From assembly GCA_026400835.1 (NCBI GenBank), contig JAPLOA010000088.1:62001-126000 (forward strand): a stretch of DNA of 64,000 nt. Direction: 5' to 3'. The DNA comes from Planctomycetales bacterium. GTDB lineage: Bacteria > Planctomycetota > Planctomycetia > Planctomycetales > Planctomycetaceae. Each line of letters starts with the position of its first letter. Within the stretch, counting starts at the first letter, position 1. Made by a program: the position numbers and the translations under genes. The notes beneath the pieces were generated by a model. The model was given only the letters and a program-made list of their open reading frames with translations. It made no database searches and was not told the DNA's origin. This document shows, piece by piece, positions 61,096-64,000 of the stretch.

Positions 61096-62808
61096 TCAAA
61101 AAGATCCGGCGCCCTGTGGTGTACAGGACTCACTGAGAATCACAAGCTCCGGAACGCGAGTTTCGCCATCCCGTTCGGCAAGCCTGCGGTCAAGCTCAAC
61201 GATCATCGGAATCTGTTGACGAATCTCAGTCACAGTGAAGACAACCTGCTTCCGGAAATGTACATAAGCCCCCATCAGGTTCATGATCGAACTGAGCCCG
61301 GCGACGCCCATCGGAATTGCAGCAAAAAGATTACGCCAATACAGATACCGAGTGTCACGGTGCCTCATCATTTCTCGAGTCAGTCTGGCGAAGCCCATCA
61401 GATCTCGTTTGATCTCAAACCAACGAGGTCGATGCTTTGACTTCACCTTCAGCAGCTTTGAAAGTCGCAGGACTCGGTCAAAGTACCGCTTTGGTTCGTA
61501 GACCGTCGACACCACAGTGACCAGATCTTCCATGATCCTCTGCCGACTGCGCTGAGTTCTGAAATTCAGGCCGGCAATAGTCTGGTCAATCGGCTGAGAA
61601 TCAAGATTGCGATCTTCTCCCTTTGTGAACATTTCGAGCTCAGAATCGATCAGTCGACCACCCATCGACAACAACCGACGCTCTTTAAGCAACCTGCGGG
61701 TCAACTGAGTATTCGGGAGGGCGACGAGAAGTCCGACCATTGCGAAGTTGATGCAGGCGTCCTCGATAAGCTCAATCATTAACTCATCGACACCATCTTT
61801 CTCACCATCAAAGCCGAGGATAAATCCACCAAACGCGACCATTCCATGATCGTAAAGTTTATGAATTCGATCCAGTATGGGACGATACGAGTTCTGTTTC
61901 TTCTGAGTAATCCGCAGGACATCCGGGTCGGGGGTTTCGATGCCAAAGAAGACGTTGCGAAACTCCGCCTCACGCATCTGAGCCATCAGAGAATCATCGT
62001 CCATCAGATTCAAGGATGCCTCGGTGGCATAATAGAACGGACTACCATTCCGGCGATTCCAGGCGATAAGTCCCGGGAGCAGATTCTTTGTCAAATTGAC
62101 TTTGTTTCCGATGAAGTTGTCATCCACGATGAAGACTTCCCCGGAGTACCCCTGAGCCAGCAAGGCATCCAGTTCGTTGGAAATCTGCTCGACCGTTTTC
62201 GTGCGAGGCCGACGACCATACAATTCGATGATGTCGCAGAATTCACAGTTGAAGGGACAGCCGCGAGAGTACTGAATGTTGATCATCAAATACTGATCAA
62301 ATTCCACGAGGTCGAAACGCGGGGTCGGAGAGATGGTCACATCCGGCTTGTTGCGCTCTGTGAAAACGCCATACGGATTTCCCTGACGCCACGATTCCAG
62401 CCACAGCGGAATCACCTCTTCGCCTTCACCCACAACCAGCGTATGAGCCCTGCGATAAAGTTCTGACTCGCTGGAAGGATCCGCCCCACCCACAACGATG
62501 TACTTGTCCTCTGAAACGGCTCTCTCAATGATCTCGAGCAGGCCTGGTTGCTGGGGCAACATGCCGCCAGTACAGATCATATCAGCCCAATCCCAATCAG
62601 ACTGCTGCAACGGACGAACGTTAAGGTCCGCCAGTCGAAACTCCCAATGCTGAGGCATGATGGCCGCAACCGTCAGCAATCCCAATGGGGGCGAAATTGA
62701 CTTCGCGCCTTTGAGTTCACAGGAAGCAGAAAAGCTCCAGAATGACTCCGTCTTGAACTCGGGATTGATCAGCAGGCAACGTATTGCCTGATCCGGAGAA
62801 AGCTTCAT
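61096..62808 (-). CDS. B12-binding-domain radical SAM protein (DUF4070 type)
   Basis: 570 residues. An N-terminal cobalamin-binding-type Rossmann domain (about 10-155, with PPLGLLTVAAI and VVGGADPS) precedes the radical SAM core (about 175-390). Its cluster motif CxxxCxxC is Cys184, Cys188, Cys191 (RGCPFNCEFCD), preceded by NIQYS and followed by YGRRPRTK. The C-terminal 160 residues fit DUF4070. The same order and the NIQYSRGCPFNCEFCD block occur in the hopanoid C2-methylase HpnP and in other class B-like enzymes, so the reaction is not determined. No hopanoid genes adjoin it. The canonical DxHxxG cobalamin-ligand motif is not obvious. Confidence 0.87.
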   Translation of the reverse strand: MKLSPDQAIRCLLINPEFKTESFWSFSASCELKGAKSISPPLGLLTVAAIMPQHWEFRLADLNVRPLQQSDWDWADMICTGGMLPQQPGLLEIIERAVSEDKYIVVGGADPSSESELYRRAHTLVVGEGEEVIPLWLESWRQGNPYGVFTERNKPDVTISPTPRFDLVEFDQYLMINIQYSRGCPFNCEFCDIIELYGRRPRTKTVEQISNELDALLAQGYSGEVFIVDDNFIGNKVNLTKNLLPGLIAWNRRNGSPFYYATEASLNLMDDDSLMAQMREAEFRNVFFGIETPDPDVLRITQKKQNSYRPILDRIHKLYDHGMVAFGGFILGFDGEKDGVDELMIELIEDACINFAMVGLLVALPNTQLTRRLLKERRLLSMGGRLIDSELEMFTKGEDRNLDSQPIDQTIAGLNFRTQRSRQRIMEDLVTVVSTVYEPKRYFDRVLRLSKLLKVKSKHRPRWFEIKRDLMGFARLTREMMRHRDTRYLYWRNLFAAIPMGVAGLSSIMNLMGAYVHFRKQVVFTVTEIRQQIPMIVELDRRLAERDGETRVPELVILSESCTPQGAGSF

Positions 62809-63385
62809 ACAGGTGGTTTTCCCGGCGATTTTCTAAATTCAAGTCGGAGGAGATGCCGGCTTAGGTCTGTATCACTTTAAGAAACACAGCCGACGTCCTC
62901 AAAAACAAAACAGCCCATGCAGGGCCGCTCATCAGAGACTGATGCACCATGCCTCCGGGTGACGTTCAGCCATCATGTTGTTTGCCCCCTGACTTGGCAA
63001 TCCTTCCGAGACTCAATCCGTTCGAGTATTCCATTTCCTTTACTCTTCGGACCTGCATCTTTGTTCCCATGCTTCATAGCCTGGCTAATCATTGCGACAC
63101 GAAGGGACTCTTTGATCATCCGCCTCGGAGTCGTATGCCATGTCGAAGGGTCGTGATGACGAGCCTCGCACAAAACGACATGGCACACTCTTAATGATGC
63201 CTTTCCCTGCGTTTTCTGAGATTCCCGGCAGCTGGCCCCCTGTTCCTCGATCCGATCTGAACATTCTGCTCGCCCCGCTCAACATCAAGCAGGAATGTAA
63301 GACGTTCAGGTCTTATTGTCCCCACGCTTCGACAGGCCGATTGTGGAATCTCTGCGGTAGCCAATCCCGGCTTCGTCAGGCATGC
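62809..63385. other. Intergenic region, no recognised feature
   Basis: 577 bp between two minus-strand genes. Short overlapping frames on both strands lack family sequence and ribosome-binding sites. I see no promoter pair, terminator or repeat. Confidence 0.45.
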
Positions 63386-64000
63386 TTAGTAAAACGCCGT
63401 CGCAAGTTTGCGGCGGAACTCGGAAGCGAGTTTAGATTTGGAGCCCATGACGGTGAGTAGTCCGACCATGGCTTCTTTGGCAGCGATACCAACGCCGGAT
63501 CGATCAGCTTTCACGATCTCCAGCAACATTGTGCAGGCTTCTTCAAAGCGGCTGTCGGCTCCCAGAGCTTCCGCGAGTTTCAACTGCAGAGTCAAATCGC
63601 CAGGATTGGCTTCCAGAGCTTTTTTGGCTTCACTGACGCCGCCGGACTCTTCGACCTGACTGCGCATTTCGAGTTGCGCAAGCAGCGATTGAGCTTCTGG
63701 TTCAAGAAAGCCACGCTTGTTGAGTTCGTCCAGGATTTCGCGGCTTTCCTGATCACGATTCAGTTCGATGAGAACTCGCGCGTGAGCAATCCGGAACTCC
63801 GCAATGTCTGGCTCCAGTTCCGATGCTTTCCGATAGCTGGCTTCAGCCAGTTCAACTGATCCATCAGTCTCATGCTGCTGGCCCTGAGTAAACGCCTCCA
63901 TCGAAGCTGATGGCATGAAACCTTTCAGCCACTCGCGAAGCTGAGGCTCAGTCTGCACGCCGGCAAAATGAGTGGCTGGCTGACCATCGACCATGGCCAC
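63386..64000 (-). CDS. CnoX/YbbN-like thioredoxin-TPR protein (C-terminal part, cut by window edge)
   Basis: The frame enters from beyond the right edge and stops at 63386; 204 residues are visible and the true start is outside. The first residues, VDGQPATHFAGVQTEPQLREWL, look like the last strand and helix of a thioredoxin domain. TPR-like helices follow (about residues 45-200: AEASYRKASELEPDIAEFRIAHARVL and so on), as in the CnoX/YbbN chaperone-thioredoxin family. The CxxC region is not in the window, so redox activity cannot be judged. CnoX binds oxidised proteins and passes them to GroEL; this is family knowledge only. Confidence 0.8.
   Translation of the reverse strand: MAMVDGQPATHFAGVQTEPQLREWLKGFMPSASMEAFTQGQQHETDGSVELAEASYRKASELEPDIAEFRIAHARVLIELNRDQESREILDELNKRGFLEPEAQSLLAQLEMRSQVEESGGVSEAKKALEANPGDLTLQLKLAEALGADSRFEEACTMLLEIVKADRSGVGIAAKEAMVGLLTVMGSKSKLASEFRRKLATAFY

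Noticed and set aside
62809-63385. Small genes in the 577-bp gap
   Set aside because: Frames on both strands are short and mutually overlapping and lack ribosome-binding sites or motifs.

Overview
The window looks like chromosome of a member of the Planctomycetota (order Planctomycetales-like). The evidence is the set of lineage-typical families: two cytochrome-like PSCyt1/DUF1549/DUF1553 proteins, two DUF1501 proteins, a DUF1559 pseudopilin-like protein with an H-X9-DG motif, a 3210-residue LEPR-XLL surface protein, a DUF1080 protein, and a Bat (aerotolerance) gene block. Dispersed palindromic repeats of the kind common in these genomes are also present. I do not assign a species. I see no phage, insertion sequence, CRISPR array, plasmid origin or rRNA; the only RNA gene found is one tRNA-Ser(GCT).

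Layout. 0-1 kb: a TIGR03546/TIGR03545 pair on the minus strand, the second gene cut by the window edge. 1.3-5 kb: FHA protein, TPR protein and an HtrA-type protease. 5-11.8 kb: two divergent PSCyt1/DUF1549/DUF1553 proteins separated by a repeat-bearing spacer. 11.8-18.6 kb: CHAD protein, a translationally coupled thioesterase/LPG-synthase-TM pair, NHL beta-propeller, gamma-carbonic-anhydrase-like protein, cyclophilin lipoprotein and a thioredoxin/PDZ protein. 19-28.7 kb: one giant surface protein, then a strong terminator, a cluster of palindromic repeats and a DUF1559 gene.

30.9-38 kb: batA, a batB-batC fusion, batD and batE, tightly packed on the plus strand; no moxR or DUF58 gene accompanies them here. 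38-44 kb (minus): metallophosphoesterase, RdgB/HAM1 and epimerase in one tight cluster, then a polytopic membrane protein and a DUF1080 protein. 44.3-47.3 kb (minus): three unrecognised secreted proteins rich in Cys, Gly, Tyr, Pro or Lys. 47.8-53.3 kb: a divergent type IIA topoisomerase A subunit, an RlmI-like methyltransferase and an LptF/LptG permease.

53.4-64 kb: DUF1501 protein, tRNA-Ser, a flavin-dependent halogenase-like oxidoreductase followed by SxtJ-like and DUF5989-like membrane proteins, a second DUF1501 protein, a DnaQ-type exonuclease, an FKBP lipoprotein, a B12-binding radical SAM enzyme and the C-terminal part of a CnoX-like thioredoxin-TPR protein.

Most of the window is ordinary housekeeping and envelope content. 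The parts most worth following up are the halogenase/SxtJ/DUF5989 block, the giant surface protein with its flanking repeats, the secreted-protein trio at 44-47 kb, the batB-batC fusion, and the Ser-to-Ile change at the quinolone-contact position of the topoisomerase. Functions are inferred from motifs read by eye; no database search was run.
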